This document shows, one piece after another, positions 1 to 7,661 of a stretch of DNA of 49,038 nucleotides. Source of the DNA: an uncultured Bacteroidota bacterium. GTDB taxonomy: Bacteria; Bacteroidota; Bacteroidia; JABEUT01. The stretch covers positions 1-49,038 of the forward strand of contig CAIPDV010000029.1 in NCBI GenBank assembly GCA_903863935.1, in the 5' to 3' direction. Made by a program: the position numbers and the translations under genes. Position 1 is the stretch's first letter; every line of letters starts with the position of its first letter. Under the pieces are notes generated by a model. The model did no database searches. It had not been told where the DNA came from and saw nothing but the letters and a program-made list of their open reading frames with translations.

Positions 1-19
1 CGGCGGGCGAAGCCCGCCG
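1..19. repeat. GC-rich perfect hairpin at window edge
   Basis: Two 8-base arms (CGGCGGGC and GCCCGCCG) enclose a GAA loop. The GC content contrasts sharply with the AT-rich surroundings. It lies downstream of the thioesterase gene on the minus strand, so it may be a terminator stem or one copy of a dispersed palindromic repeat. The left side is cut by the window edge. Confidence 0.5.
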
Positions 20-83
20 CCACTCCTCCCCTTCAACGCCAAAACTTTGTCATTCCGAACGAAATGAGGAATCTATTTTTGTT

Positions 84-506
84 TTATATTTTTTCCATCG
101 CTTCCCTCAAATCCTTTGGAATATGAACCTTTTCATTTGTTGCAAAGTCGAAGAGGACAATTACATCATGTGCTTCGGCGGAGAGTTCGTTCTTTCCATT
201 CAATATGCGGTGATGCAGACCAATACTGGTGGTTTTTATAAACTCCAGGCGGACCTCAACAGTAATATTATCCGGAAAGAAAAGTGGTTTCTTAAACTGG
301 CACCCTGTAGATACAAGTATCGGTCCTATTTTATCTTTATAATAACCGCTTTCCAGCCCAGCTTTTTGCCAAAACCCGATGCGTGATGCCTGAATGAATT
401 TAAAGAACATAACGTTATTTATGTGGCCATACATATCCATTTCGCTCCAGTCTAAACGCAAGTGCAGATTTAATGGGAAGTGATGAGTGTGGGTTTCTTT
501 TTCCAT
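84..506 (-). CDS. Acyl-CoA thioesterase, 4HBT hot-dog family
   Basis: This is a 140-residue single-domain protein of the 4-hydroxybenzoyl-CoA/acyl-CoA thioesterase type, which hydrolyses acyl-CoA esters in the cytoplasm. The N-terminal half has the family signature: a DWSEMDMYGHINNV segment, in which the Asp/Gly-His-x-Asn region is the usual active-site loop, followed by the long hot-dog helix. The reading frame stays open to a TTG at 530, but that codon overlaps a TATATTTG -7 box (528-535). The ATG at 506 is therefore the likely start. The gene is divergent from the secreted-protein gene at 611. The substrate cannot be read from sequence. Confidence 0.85.
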   Translation of the reverse strand: MEKETHTHHFPLNLHLRLDWSEMDMYGHINNVMFFKFIQASRIGFWQKAGLESGYYKDKIGPILVSTGCQFKKPLFFPDNITVEVRLEFIKTTSIGLHHRILNGKNELSAEAHDVIVLFDFATNEKVHIPKDLREAMEKI

Positions 507-527
507 TTTGATTTGAGGATCTATAGG

Positions 528-535
528 CAAATATA
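528..535 (-). promoter_or_regulatory. -7 box (TATATTTG) for the thioesterase gene
   Basis: On the minus strand this matches the Bacteroidota -7 consensus TAnnTTTG exactly. Transcription would begin around 520, which rules out the upstream TTG at 530 and supports the ATG at 506. Confidence 0.55.
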
Positions 536-594
536 CGTGAGATAAAGTAACGGCAAGGTACGGAGTAATTTCAACTAACCTTTCGCAATATTCC

Positions 595-602
595 TACCTT
601 TG
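595..602 (+). promoter_or_regulatory. -7 box (TACCTTTG) for the secreted-protein pair
   Basis: This is an exact TAnnTTTG match nine bases before the first ATG at 611. The leader would be very short, so either the ATG at 611 or the in-frame ATG at 617 could be the start. Confidence 0.5.
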
Positions 603-610
603 TTAAAACA

Positions 611-1384
611 ATGCGGATGCGTAAACCCCTCCAACTATTTTTTGTTTTTCTATCCTTGAATGTTTGGGGCCAGGATTTAAAGTCGGTTGAACGGAATTTA
701 ATTCAGCATTACCACCGGATTACTGATTGGAAATGGAGTAACGCCAAAGGCGCATACGATTCACTCGAAAGCGAAAATGAAAAATTTAAAAATATTTTAT
801 TGCAGTGCACCTCAACTATTCCGGCCACTTTAACTTATCCTTTCGACAGCCTCCTGGCGGAGGTTGTTACCATTTCTACAGGGATAAATTTTACCGCCTC
901 AACTTCACCAGATAAAAATTTCAGGATTTATTCCTGGGATACCTGGGAAGGTGGAACTATGCACTTTTTCGATAATATTGTTCAATATAAAATTGGCGAT
1001 AAAGTATTTTCAACCATCCTATACAGAGATGAGGCTGAAGGAGACCCCGGTTGTTTTTTTTCAACAATTTATTCTGCCCATCTTGGTGGAAAAACATATT
1101 ATCTTGCAAAGTATATTAGTGTTCTTTCTTCGAAAGATGATTATGCAGGAATCCGGGTATTCACTATAGAAAATGGCGCATTAAATGATACTATTAGCCT
1201 CATTAAAACGACAGCCGGACTAAGAAATGATATAGGATATGGGTTTAATCATACGGGCTTAGCTTTAGAATATGACGATACGAATAAAGTCATTAAGGTT
1301 CCCGAAGTATTGGACGATGGAACTACTACAAATAAATTTGTTGAATATAAATTTACGGGTAATTATTTTGAAGAGCAAAAATAA
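611..1384 (+). CDS. Secreted protein of unknown function
   Basis: A 257-residue protein that I cannot assign to a family. It has a basic start (MRMRKP), a hydrophobic core and a likely signal-peptidase site near residues 19-21 (VWG-Q), so it is probably exported to the periplasm. The mature part is mixed alpha/beta with many aromatic residues. No catalytic motif or lipobox is visible. The next gene begins on the base after its stop codon, so the two are almost certainly co-transcribed and translationally coupled. A second ATG two codons in (617) could also be used. Confidence 0.6.
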   Translation: MRMRKPLQLFFVFLSLNVWGQDLKSVERNLIQHYHRITDWKWSNAKGAYDSLESENEKFKNILLQCTSTIPATLTYPFDSLLAEVVTISTGINFTASTSPDKNFRIYSWDTWEGGTMHFFDNIVQYKIGDKVFSTILYRDEAEGDPGCFFSTIYSAHLGGKTYYLAKYISVLSSKDDYAGIRVFTIENGALNDTISLIKTTAGLRNDIGYGFNHTGLALEYDDTNKVIKVPEVLDDGTTTNKFVEYKFTGNYFEEQK

Positions 1385-1897
1385 ATGAACTACCTTAAAA
1401 AAGTATTTTTATTATTACTTGGATTACTTGCAACAGGTGCATTCTCAAGACCTGTGAAAATCGTTCTGAACCTTACAATTAAGCAGCATAGGGTTTTTAA
1501 TAAAATGACCAGCCCCTACATTGCCAGGATAGGCGAATTGGCATCAACCGACACAACCACTAAAAAACCGGGTACTCCATTCGCCTCGGATTCTTCCTAT
1601 CATTTTTCAATTGAATTGAATGACTCAAATGCCGCATCTTTTCATTTATTTTTTAAGTATGACACCCTGTTTTATGAAATTCCTTTATACTGGCTCACGC
1701 GGACTACCAATAAAGAATCTTTAAATTACTTTTTAACTATAGAAAGCATAGATAAAACAACCGAAAGCAACATTTATATGTATAAATATTTAATGCAAAT
1801 GAGGAGAGATCCGTTACCGGGCAAACATTTAAGCAGCGATGATTACATTATTGGATATTATAAATATGATTTGTGCTATAGGACATGGTACAGGTAA
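1385..1897 (+). CDS. Secreted protein of unknown function
   Basis: A 170-residue product with a clear signal peptide (MNYLKK followed by a Leu-rich core, cleavage near residue 21). It starts immediately after the stop of the preceding secreted-protein gene, which implies an operon and possibly a joint envelope role. The C-terminal third is rich in Tyr and Lys. No known motif is recognised. Confidence 0.6.
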   Translation: MNYLKKVFLLLLGLLATGAFSRPVKIVLNLTIKQHRVFNKMTSPYIARIGELASTDTTTKKPGTPFASDSSYHFSIELNDSNAASFHLFFKYDTLFYEIPLYWLTRTTNKESLNYFLTIESIDKTTESNIYMYKYLMQMRRDPLPGKHLSSDDYIIGYYKYDLCYRTWYR

Positions 1898-2047
1898 GAA
1901 ATTTTCATTGTGTAAATTCGAGCCTTAGAACCATAGTGGCTATTTTTTGCCACAAAGACACAAAGGTTCACTAAACTACAGTTCTATTTACTTAATGATT
2001 ACCGAAAGATTCGTATTGTAAATTATTTATTTTTGGCCGAGAATATT
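1898..2047. other. Intergenic segment with small hairpin and -7 box
   Basis: It contains a GTGGC/GCCAC inverted repeat near 1935-1955, followed by a CACAAAGACACAAAGG-like tract of the kind scattered between genes in Bacteroidota. At 2028-2035 there is a TATTTTTG -7 box for the next gene. Confidence 0.35.
2028..2035 (+). promoter_or_regulatory. -7 box (TATTTTTG) that fixes the start of the membrane-protein gene
   Basis: This exact TAnnTTTG match overlaps the TTG at 2033 that would extend the reading frame. Transcription would start near 2041, so the ATG at 2048 is preferred. Confidence 0.5.
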
Positions 2048-2560
2048 ATGACTGATCCGGAAGAAAACTTAACTATTACCCCTGAAAAAAGTATAAAAAT
2101 ACTTTCAATCCTGTTTTTGATATTATATCTACTTTTTGTGTTCGGGTCGTTGGATTTGTTACGAGGTTGGGTGGCAGATATTCGATTAGGTTTTTACTAT
2201 AAAGGCAATATCAGTGGCTTTCTCAGGATAATTAATCATTCCATTCCGGTTTTACTTCTACCAATTGGTATATATGGATTTTTCAAGGTCAAAAAATATG
2301 GGTGGGCTATTTGTACATTCGCTATTATCAATTTAGTAATACTGTTCGTTTTTGCTGAATTCATTACCAAAAGGGATATCAGGTTTCAACTATTAAATGT
2401 TTTATTAGGTGCTTTTTTTGTAATTCTCTTTATCACCGTCAGCAAGAAAAGACTTGTTACTATTTTTAAAGTATCATCGATTTTTCAACTCGCAACTGTT
2501 CTCTTTTCAATAGTAATTGGTATTATCTATGGCTTCTATAATTATATGCATTTCGCCTGA
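2048..2560 (+). CDS. Multi-pass membrane protein of unknown function
   Basis: A 170-residue hydrophobic protein with about five predicted helices separated by short basic loops (for example KVKKYG and SKKRL). A short acidic head (MTDPEENLTITPEKS) precedes the first helix. No transporter or enzyme signature was found. The stop codon overlaps the ATG of the next gene (TGATG at 2558-2562), so the two are translationally coupled. I chose the ATG at 2048 over the TTG at 2033 because the -7 box overlaps the TTG. Confidence 0.55.
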   Translation: MTDPEENLTITPEKSIKILSILFLILYLLFVFGSLDLLRGWVADIRLGFYYKGNISGFLRIINHSIPVLLLPIGIYGFFKVKKYGWAICTFAIINLVILFVFAEFITKRDIRFQLLNVLLGAFFVILFITVSKKRLVTIFKVSSIFQLATVLFSIVIGIIYGFYNYMHFA

Positions 2561-3036
2561 TGCCCACCATAACCCTCACCACCCCCATCTCCGCCCCTAT
2601 CGAACGCTGCTTCCTGCTCTCACTGAGTGTAGACTTACATTCAATCAGCACCAAAGAAACGAATGAAAAAGCAATTGCAGGAGTAACCTCGGGATTAATG
2701 AAATTGAATGATACTGTGACCTGGAGGGCCAAGCATTTTGGCATTTATCAAAACCTGACGAGCAAAATAACAAAGTACAAATTCCCAACCTGTTTTGTTG
2801 ATGAACAGGTAAAAGGAGCATTCAAATGGATACATCATCAGCACGCATTTCAGCAAACAGACAACGGAACCATTATGACAGACATATTTGAATTTGAAGC
2901 TCCGTTTGGAATATTGGGCAGACTCTTTTCAAAATTGGTTCTAACAAACTACATGAAACGGTTTTTAGAAAAAAGAAATGCAATCATTAAAGAATATGCA
3001 GAAAGCGAGGAATGGAAAAAAATTCTGTCTGAGTAG
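2560..3036 (+). CDS. SRPBCC (START-like) ligand-binding family protein
   Basis: A 158-residue soluble protein with the layout of the polyketide cyclase/START-like SRPBCC fold. The N-terminal strand carries the typical ITLTTPISAPIERCF start, followed by the TWRAKHFG strand and the FKWIHHQHAFQ segment. It ends in the long C-terminal helix (MKRFLEKRNAIIKEYA). These proteins bind small hydrophobic ligands, and the ligand here is unknown. Translation is coupled to the upstream membrane-protein gene by the TGATG overlap. Confidence 0.75.
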   Translation: MPTITLTTPISAPIERCFLLSLSVDLHSISTKETNEKAIAGVTSGLMKLNDTVTWRAKHFGIYQNLTSKITKYKFPTCFVDEQVKGAFKWIHHQHAFQQTDNGTIMTDIFEFEAPFGILGRLFSKLVLTNYMKRFLEKRNAIIKEYAESEEWKKILSE

Positions 3037-3071
3037 GTCAATGACTTTTTAAAAAAAGATATTTCATAATA

Positions 3072-3079
3072 TATCTTTG
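3072..3079 (+). promoter_or_regulatory. -7 box (TATCTTTG) without a convincing gene
   Basis: An exact TAnnTTTG match four bases before an ATG at 3084, the same spacing as for the GbsR gene at 18919. The ORF that follows runs through the tandem repeat at 3222-3311 and into the 3' end of pbpC on the other strand, so its coding status is doubtful. Confidence 0.4.
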
Positions 3080-3221
3080 CGATATGAAAAACTTAATGAC
3101 TATAAATAACCGGACAATTTTAGGGACATTTTTTTCATTTTTCTTCCCTTCATTAATTTTAATTAACAGCGGGAAATTACATAACTCGTTATTTTTCAAC
3201 ACAATTATAAAAATAGCCTAT

Positions 3222-3311
3222 TGTTATTTTACTGTTATTCCACTGTTATTTTTTCTGTTATTTCCTTGTTATTACACTGTTATTTTATTGTTATTTCCCT
3301 TGTTATTTTTG
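3222..3311. repeat. Tandem repeat: eight TGTTATT cores every 11-12 bp
   Basis: The heptamer TGTTATT starts at 3222, 3233, 3244, 3256, 3267, 3278, 3289 and 3301. The spacings are 11, 11, 12, 11, 11, 11 and 12 bases, and each core is followed by a variable pyrimidine-rich tetramer or pentamer. A related CGTTATT lies at 3187. The array sits between the SRPBCC gene and the 3' end of pbpC, just after an orphan -7 box. The near-helical period would put every core on the same DNA face. Confidence 0.8.
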
Positions 3312-3353
3312 GGACATTATTCTACACTTTTACATGCTTACTTAATGAAAAAA

Positions 3354-5696
3354 CTAAATCTCTTTCACCGTAATATGAATGTTGGCAGTTCGGCCTTTAT
3401 CATCCGTGCAGGATATTTTTAGTTTGCCGTTATCGGGAGAGAAAAACACGGCATCCGATGGTTTTGATTTGGCAATGTATTTATCATTCACATACCAGAA
3501 CACCTGGTTAACATCGTTGCCGGCACTGCATTTTAGCTTTAACTGGTGGCTTTCGTTTTTCATTAAAATATATTCCGTGCCGCTAACGGGATATTGAATG
3601 GTAAGCGCATTATCCCGTACAACCCTTGTACAGCTTGGATTATGCTCAGGTATCTTTTGATAGGGTACATGATATAATTCGAAATAGGTTATCATTTCAG
3701 GAGCATAGTTGGGGTATAGTTTCTCTTTGTATCCCTTGGCAGGCAAGCAAGTTTTGCAATAGGAGAATTTTTCTTTGGCATCCACATACACCATTTGTTC
3801 ATGCTCGCAAACATCGGTTGTTGAAACTCCCGGAATGTAATAATCGGATACCTGGTTGGTGCAATATGTGCCGGGCATTTTACCTGTTTCGTTGCACACC
3901 CAACGGATTCCAAGGCCCTTCGGGAATTTCAGCCAGTTGAAATCATTATATACATTAAGGGTTGTAAATATTTTTGTCATCAGCGGAATCGCGCAACTGG
4001 AGCCACTCAGCTCCGGTGATTCAGCATCGTTAAAATTTCCAACCCACACACCAATAGTATATTTATCATTGTATCCTACACACCAGCCATCCCGGTGTCC
4101 ATAAGAGGTTCCGGTCTTCCATGCAATCTTGGGAAAGTCTTCCGCTCCTTCAATATTGGCAGGCACATCAAAGCGCACCATGCCCGTAAGAATATGCGAG
4201 ATCATAAAGGCTGCATTATCCGAAAACAATTGCACAGGTTTACCTTCCTCCTGATCTTTTGTCCAGCGCAAAGGTGCATACACTCCATTGTTGGCGAGTG
4301 CTACATATAATCCTGTAAGTTCATGCAGTTTTAACCCGCAACCGCCCAACACAAGCGATAATCCAAGTCTTTTCTCCTGGTTTACCAAGGAGTGGCATCC
4401 GCCATTTTCAAGCAAATTAATGTACGAATTCACATCCATTTTCGAAAGCATTTTTACTGCCGGAACATTGAGAGAGTTCAGTAATGCATCCTCCACGGTA
4501 ACCTTTCCACGAAATATCAGATCGTAATCATGGGGCATGTAACCATCGTAGTTGCAGGGCACATCATACAGAATAGACTTTGGTGTTGCAAGTCCCTGAT
4601 CAAAGGCCATGGCATAGAGAAAAGGTTTTAATGCACTCCCCGGAGAACGCAGTGCATTTGCTCCATCGCACTGCCCCTGATTTATCACATCATCAAAGTT
4701 AGCAGAGCCCACGTACGATATTACGGCGTGGTCTTTATTCCGGATAATTACAACGGAAGCATTGGTAATATTCCACACGGCGAGTTTTTGTACAAAGTCT
4801 GAAACGATCTGCTGGGTGCGCTTTTGCGTGTTGATATCGATATAACTCTGAACATAATTATCTTTTGCTTTTTTAACTAATCTGTTACACAAATGCGGCG
4901 CAACTTTTGGCATGGCACCTCGCTTTGCAACCAAAGGCTCTGTCATCGCCTGGTCCAATTCCGGTTGTTTGTAAAGGTTCGCTTTGCTTAATCGTTTCAG
5001 CCATTTGTTGCGCTCCTTTACAATGGTCGGGTTATTGATACCTAATTTAAAGTGATTGGGATTGTTGGGCACTATCATGAGTGTAGCAATTTCCGCAGGG
5101 CTTAGTTCAACAGGTTTTTTATGAAGATATATTAACGATGCAGCTTTCAATCCTTCTACGTTTCCACCATAAGGAAGCAGGTTAAAATACATTTCCAAAA
5201 TATCTTCCTTGGAATAATGCCTTTCCAATTGCAATGCCCTGAATATTTCTTTGAACTTATTCAGAAAGGTACGACGCTCGGGACTCAGCATACGCGCCAC
5301 CTGCATGGTTATGGTAGACGCACCCGATACAACCTTCCTTGCCCTTATATCCTGAAAAAACGCCCGCATAAGTGCAAATAAATTCACCCCGGGGTGATAA
5401 TAAAAGTATTTATCTTCTTTAAAAACAAAAGCCTTTTTCAGGTTTTCGGGAATATCCTCTTTCCGTATTTTAATTCTCCATTTTTCATCTTTGCTAAGGT
5501 AGGCTGAAAGAACAGTACCATCGGAAGACACCACAACGGTTGAGTATTGCAAGCGTTCCATCGGCACCGGGAAAACCATATCAAGAAGCAGGAAGAGAAG
5601 AAATCCACCAACAAGAACCCCTGCAAACACAAGCAGGCTCCTTTTCAGGAACCTGCGTGTGAACAGTTTTCTAAACTTATCGCGAAGGGATTTCAA
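3354..5696 (-). CDS. pbpC: Penicillin-binding protein 1C (bifunctional glycosyltransferase/transpeptidase)
   Basis: A 780-residue inner-membrane peptidoglycan synthase. After a basic head and a membrane anchor (about 20-42), the glycosyltransferase domain shows EDKYFYYHPG with the catalytic Glu near 94, then GASTITMQ near 125-132. The transpeptidase has SALK (354-357), SLN (408-410) and KTGTS (527-531). The tail matches the PBP1C-specific C-terminal domain. In many bacteria pbpC sits beside the alpha-2-macroglobulin gene. Here two unrelated genes lie between them. The start appears to be TTG at 5696, with no in-frame ATG upstream of the membrane anchor. It lies only 14 bases after the stop of the preceding cassette gene, so pbpC may now depend on the cassette promoter. 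Confidence 0.93.
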   Translation of the reverse strand: MKSLRDKFRKLFTRRFLKRSLLVFAGVLVGGFLLFLLLDMVFPVPMERLQYSTVVVSSDGTVLSAYLSKDEKWRIKIRKEDIPENLKKAFVFKEDKYFYYHPGVNLFALMRAFFQDIRARKVVSGASTITMQVARMLSPERRTFLNKFKEIFRALQLERHYSKEDILEMYFNLLPYGGNVEGLKAASLIYLHKKPVELSPAEIATLMIVPNNPNHFKLGINNPTIVKERNKWLKRLSKANLYKQPELDQAMTEPLVAKRGAMPKVAPHLCNRLVKKAKDNYVQSYIDINTQKRTQQIVSDFVQKLAVWNITNASVVIIRNKDHAVISYVGSANFDDVINQGQCDGANALRSPGSALKPFLYAMAFDQGLATPKSILYDVPCNYDGYMPHDYDLIFRGKVTVEDALLNSLNVPAVKMLSKMDVNSYINLLENGGCHSLVNQEKRLGLSLVLGGCGLKLHELTGLYVALANNGVYAPLRWTKDQEEGKPVQLFSDNAAFMISHILTGMVRFDVPANIEGAEDFPKIAWKTGTSYGHRDGWCVGYNDKYTIGVWVGNFNDAESPELSGSSCAIPLMTKIFTTLNVYNDFNWLKFPKGLGIRWVCNETGKMPGTYCTNQVSDYYIPGVSTTDVCEHEQMVYVDAKEKFSYCKTCLPAKGYKEKLYPNYAPEMITYFELYHVPYQKIPEHNPSCTRVVRDNALTIQYPVSGTEYILMKNESHQLKLKCSAGNDVNQVFWYVNDKYIAKSKPSDAVFFSPDNGKLKISCTDDKGRTANIHITVKEI

Positions 5697-5710
5697 TTTT
5701 TGAATGAACC

Positions 5711-6211
5711 TTAGAAAAAGTCAGATTTTAATTCGTAAATGTCTTGTATTTTAAACTTACTTACTCTTTTAGGGTCTTTCAGGGCAAGTTGAGAAAGCTT
5801 TTTGAATGCTTGTTTTTTAACATCTGGACTAAATATAATTATGAAATAATCATATAAAGGGATTGCACCTTTTAAAACAGTTTTGGACATACTTGCTTTT
5901 TCCTCTATATCAGTTATACTAAGTTTTTTAAAATCTTCTTTTTTCCTGAATTTAAGTTCAACCATTAAAATCTTCTTCATTTTAGAATTCTTACTGGTTA
6001 CACCAAAAGCCATATCCATTGATTTCTTTCTGCTTTTAGGACGAATTTCCTTTTCAACTAAATCGGTATTTATGACAATTTCCTTTTTTGGAAAGAGGGG
6101 TAGATGCCCTATATAGCCCTCATTTCCTATCAATAAATTTATATCTTGTAAACATTTTTTATGCAATTTAGCAATATGGTGATTTAAAGTAGTGTTACCA
6201 GAGTACTTCAT
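5711..6211 (-). CDS. Small protein with PD-(D/E)xK-like nuclease motif, partner of the AAA ATPase
   Basis: A 166-residue basic protein that I do not recognise by family. A segment resembles the PD-(D/E)xK nuclease core: Asp66 in SMDMAFG, followed 18 residues later by a hydrophobic strand ending in Glu85-Leu-Lys87 (ILMVELKFRK), then a helix with Lys110. This is the D...ExK spacing used by many restriction-type and repair nucleases. The rest is mainly Lys-rich helices. It begins four bases after the stop of the ATPase gene, so the two form one transcription unit. Function as the effector of an ATPase-controlled system is an inference, and a non-nuclease role is possible. Confidence 0.5.
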   Translation of the reverse strand: MKYSGNTTLNHHIAKLHKKCLQDINLLIGNEGYIGHLPLFPKKEIVINTDLVEKEIRPKSRKKSMDMAFGVTSKNSKMKKILMVELKFRKKEDFKKLSITDIEEKASMSKTVLKGAIPLYDYFIIIFSPDVKKQAFKKLSQLALKDPKRVSKFKIQDIYELKSDFF

Positions 6212-6215
6212 TTTC

Positions 6216-7553
6216 TTAAGCCCCGTATTTATTTATTCGTTCCATTGCAATATTAAATGAACCAAAAATTGGCTCAATATCTATACCTAAATGCTTATAT
6301 TTATATATGTATTCATTTTTAGTTTTTTCAGCAAGATAAAAATTTAAGTTTTTATCCACTTTTTGCTTTTCAGCTATGTATTTAATAGCACTAACCATAT
6401 CGGGGTTATGGCTAGCTATAAAAAATTTCATGCCAATTTTTTTATTAAGTAACACTATTAGTCGTGCATATTCAATAATCCATTGTGGGTGAAGATGAGA
6501 CTCTGGTTCATCAATAATCATAAGCGTTTTATCATTTAGTGAACCGTTTTTCAAGAGCAATTGTAAAATACCAAAGGATTTAATTCCAGTTGCGCAATCT
6601 AGCAGATCAAATTTTGAACCATCTCTTCTTTTAAACAAAAAATCACTAAAAGCAAATGCATCATCATCAAAAGAAACATCTCCTTTGATAATTGTAGCAA
6701 TTATTTTTGATAAACCTGAAAATGATAGTTTTCCCTTTTTGTGAAGAAGTATATTTAAATCTTCCCAATGTTGAATGTCAGAATATTCTTCTCCAATTGC
6801 CATAGGAGTATCAATATAAATAGTATTTTGAACATAATAAGGTATTGACAAGCTATCGTTATCTTTAGAAACAATCTTCTCACCATACTCATATACTTCA
6901 AATAATTTAGGTAATTTCTCTTTTTCAAAAACGCTTGCTAAGGCATTATTAAACAAAGAAATTGGGCGGGACTTAACTTTTTCTACCGCTTCCTTAAATT
7001 TAGATTCAACGAAACTTTCTATTTTATCAAAAGGTAGAGATAAATTTTCACCCTTATCCTCTATTTTATTATTTGGAATATCCTTTAGAATATCGATTAC
7101 AATATACCTTAGTCTAATTGTTCTCGAATTTCTCAGGTTTCTTTCAGATAAATTGAATGGGTGATTATAGTATAATTCTGCTGCTTTTTTTATTATTAAA
7201 ATCCATTTCCGCATTTGTTCCTCATTGACGGAAATATTACCACGCAATTCTGATAATTCTTTTCCAATCCCTCTATATTCTTGATTCTTTCCTCTTTCTT
7301 TTAAGGAATAGTGAAATTCTTGCTCAATTATTTCTAAAAAACTAATAACATTTCGTAAATTAAATTGTAGTTCTTCAGCAACAAGCGAATTGTAGTTTGC
7401 TGCGGTTTTATAAAGGAAATATAACAGTTTCGAAAGTGTACTTTTTCCGCTTCCATTTTCACCGGCAACAACAGTTATTCCATTAATGATAATGTCTGCT
7501 TTAGCTATAGCCCTAAAACCATCAGTTTTTATCCTTATTTGCGACGTTTCCAT
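6216..7553 (-). CDS. AAA (AAA_21/ABC-type) ATPase
   Basis: A 445-residue P-loop ATPase of the SMC/ABC-like AAA_21 group found in many defence and repair modules. It has Walker A GENGSGKST at about 31-39, an ATGIKSFG signature-like loop near 321-328, Walker B LMIIDEPESHLHP with Asp348-Glu349, and an ASHNPD switch near 380. Between the Walker motifs lies a mostly helical insert. There is no membrane segment and no TOPRIM domain. The reading frame is open 22 codons upstream, but the ATG at 7553 gives the family-typical start just before the first strand and lies just downstream of a TATCTTTG -7 box. It is followed at four bases by the nuclease-like gene. Confidence 0.8.
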   Translation of the reverse strand: METSQIRIKTDGFRAIAKADIIINGITVVAGENGSGKSTLSKLLYFLYKTAANYNSLVAEELQFNLRNVISFLEIIEQEFHYSLKERGKNQEYRGIGKELSELRGNISVNEEQMRKWILIIKKAAELYYNHPFNLSERNLRNSRTIRLRYIVIDILKDIPNNKIEDKGENLSLPFDKIESFVESKFKEAVEKVKSRPISLFNNALASVFEKEKLPKLFEVYEYGEKIVSKDNDSLSIPYYVQNTIYIDTPMAIGEEYSDIQHWEDLNILLHKKGKLSFSGLSKIIATIIKGDVSFDDDAFAFSDFLFKRRDGSKFDLLDCATGIKSFGILQLLLKNGSLNDKTLMIIDEPESHLHPQWIIEYARLIVLLNKKIGMKFFIASHNPDMVSAIKYIAEKQKVDKNLNFYLAEKTKNEYIYKYKHLGIDIEPIFGSFNIAMERINKYGA

Positions 7554-7569
7554 ATTTTGTTGTGAGTGG

Positions 7570-7577
7570 CAAAGATA
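7570..7577 (-). promoter_or_regulatory. -7 box (TATCTTTG) of the ATPase-nuclease cassette
   Basis: On the minus strand this is an exact TAnnTTTG match 16 bases before the ATPase ATG at 7553. It lies after the probable terminator of the alpha-2-macroglobulin gene, so the cassette has its own promoter. Confidence 0.55.
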
Positions 7578-7624
7578 AAAAGTATTATTGAACCCGATAG
7601 TTAACTGTGGAATGAACAAATACA

Positions 7625-7647
7625 GGGAATGGGTTTAACCCATTCCC
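7625..7647. terminator. Probable terminator hairpin after the alpha-2-macroglobulin gene
   Basis: Two perfect 11-base arms (GGGAATGGGTT and AACCCATTCCC) surround a single central base. On the minus strand the stem lies 15 bases after the stop codon of the macroglobulin gene and is followed by a T-rich stretch. It would separate that gene from the ATPase cassette. Confidence 0.65.
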
Positions 7648-7661
7648 AGCAAAACAAATAA

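Noticed and set aside
3084-3422. ORF of 112 codons after an exact -7 box
   Set aside because: Most of it is translated tandem repeat, and its end overlaps the 3' end of pbpC on the other strand. The hydrophobic composition follows from the T-rich repeat.
5711-7577. Assignment of the ATPase pair to a named defence system (Gabija, Septu, PARIS or retron type)
   Set aside because: No TOPRIM, helicase, HNH or reverse transcriptase motif is visible in either protein, so a known name cannot be supported.
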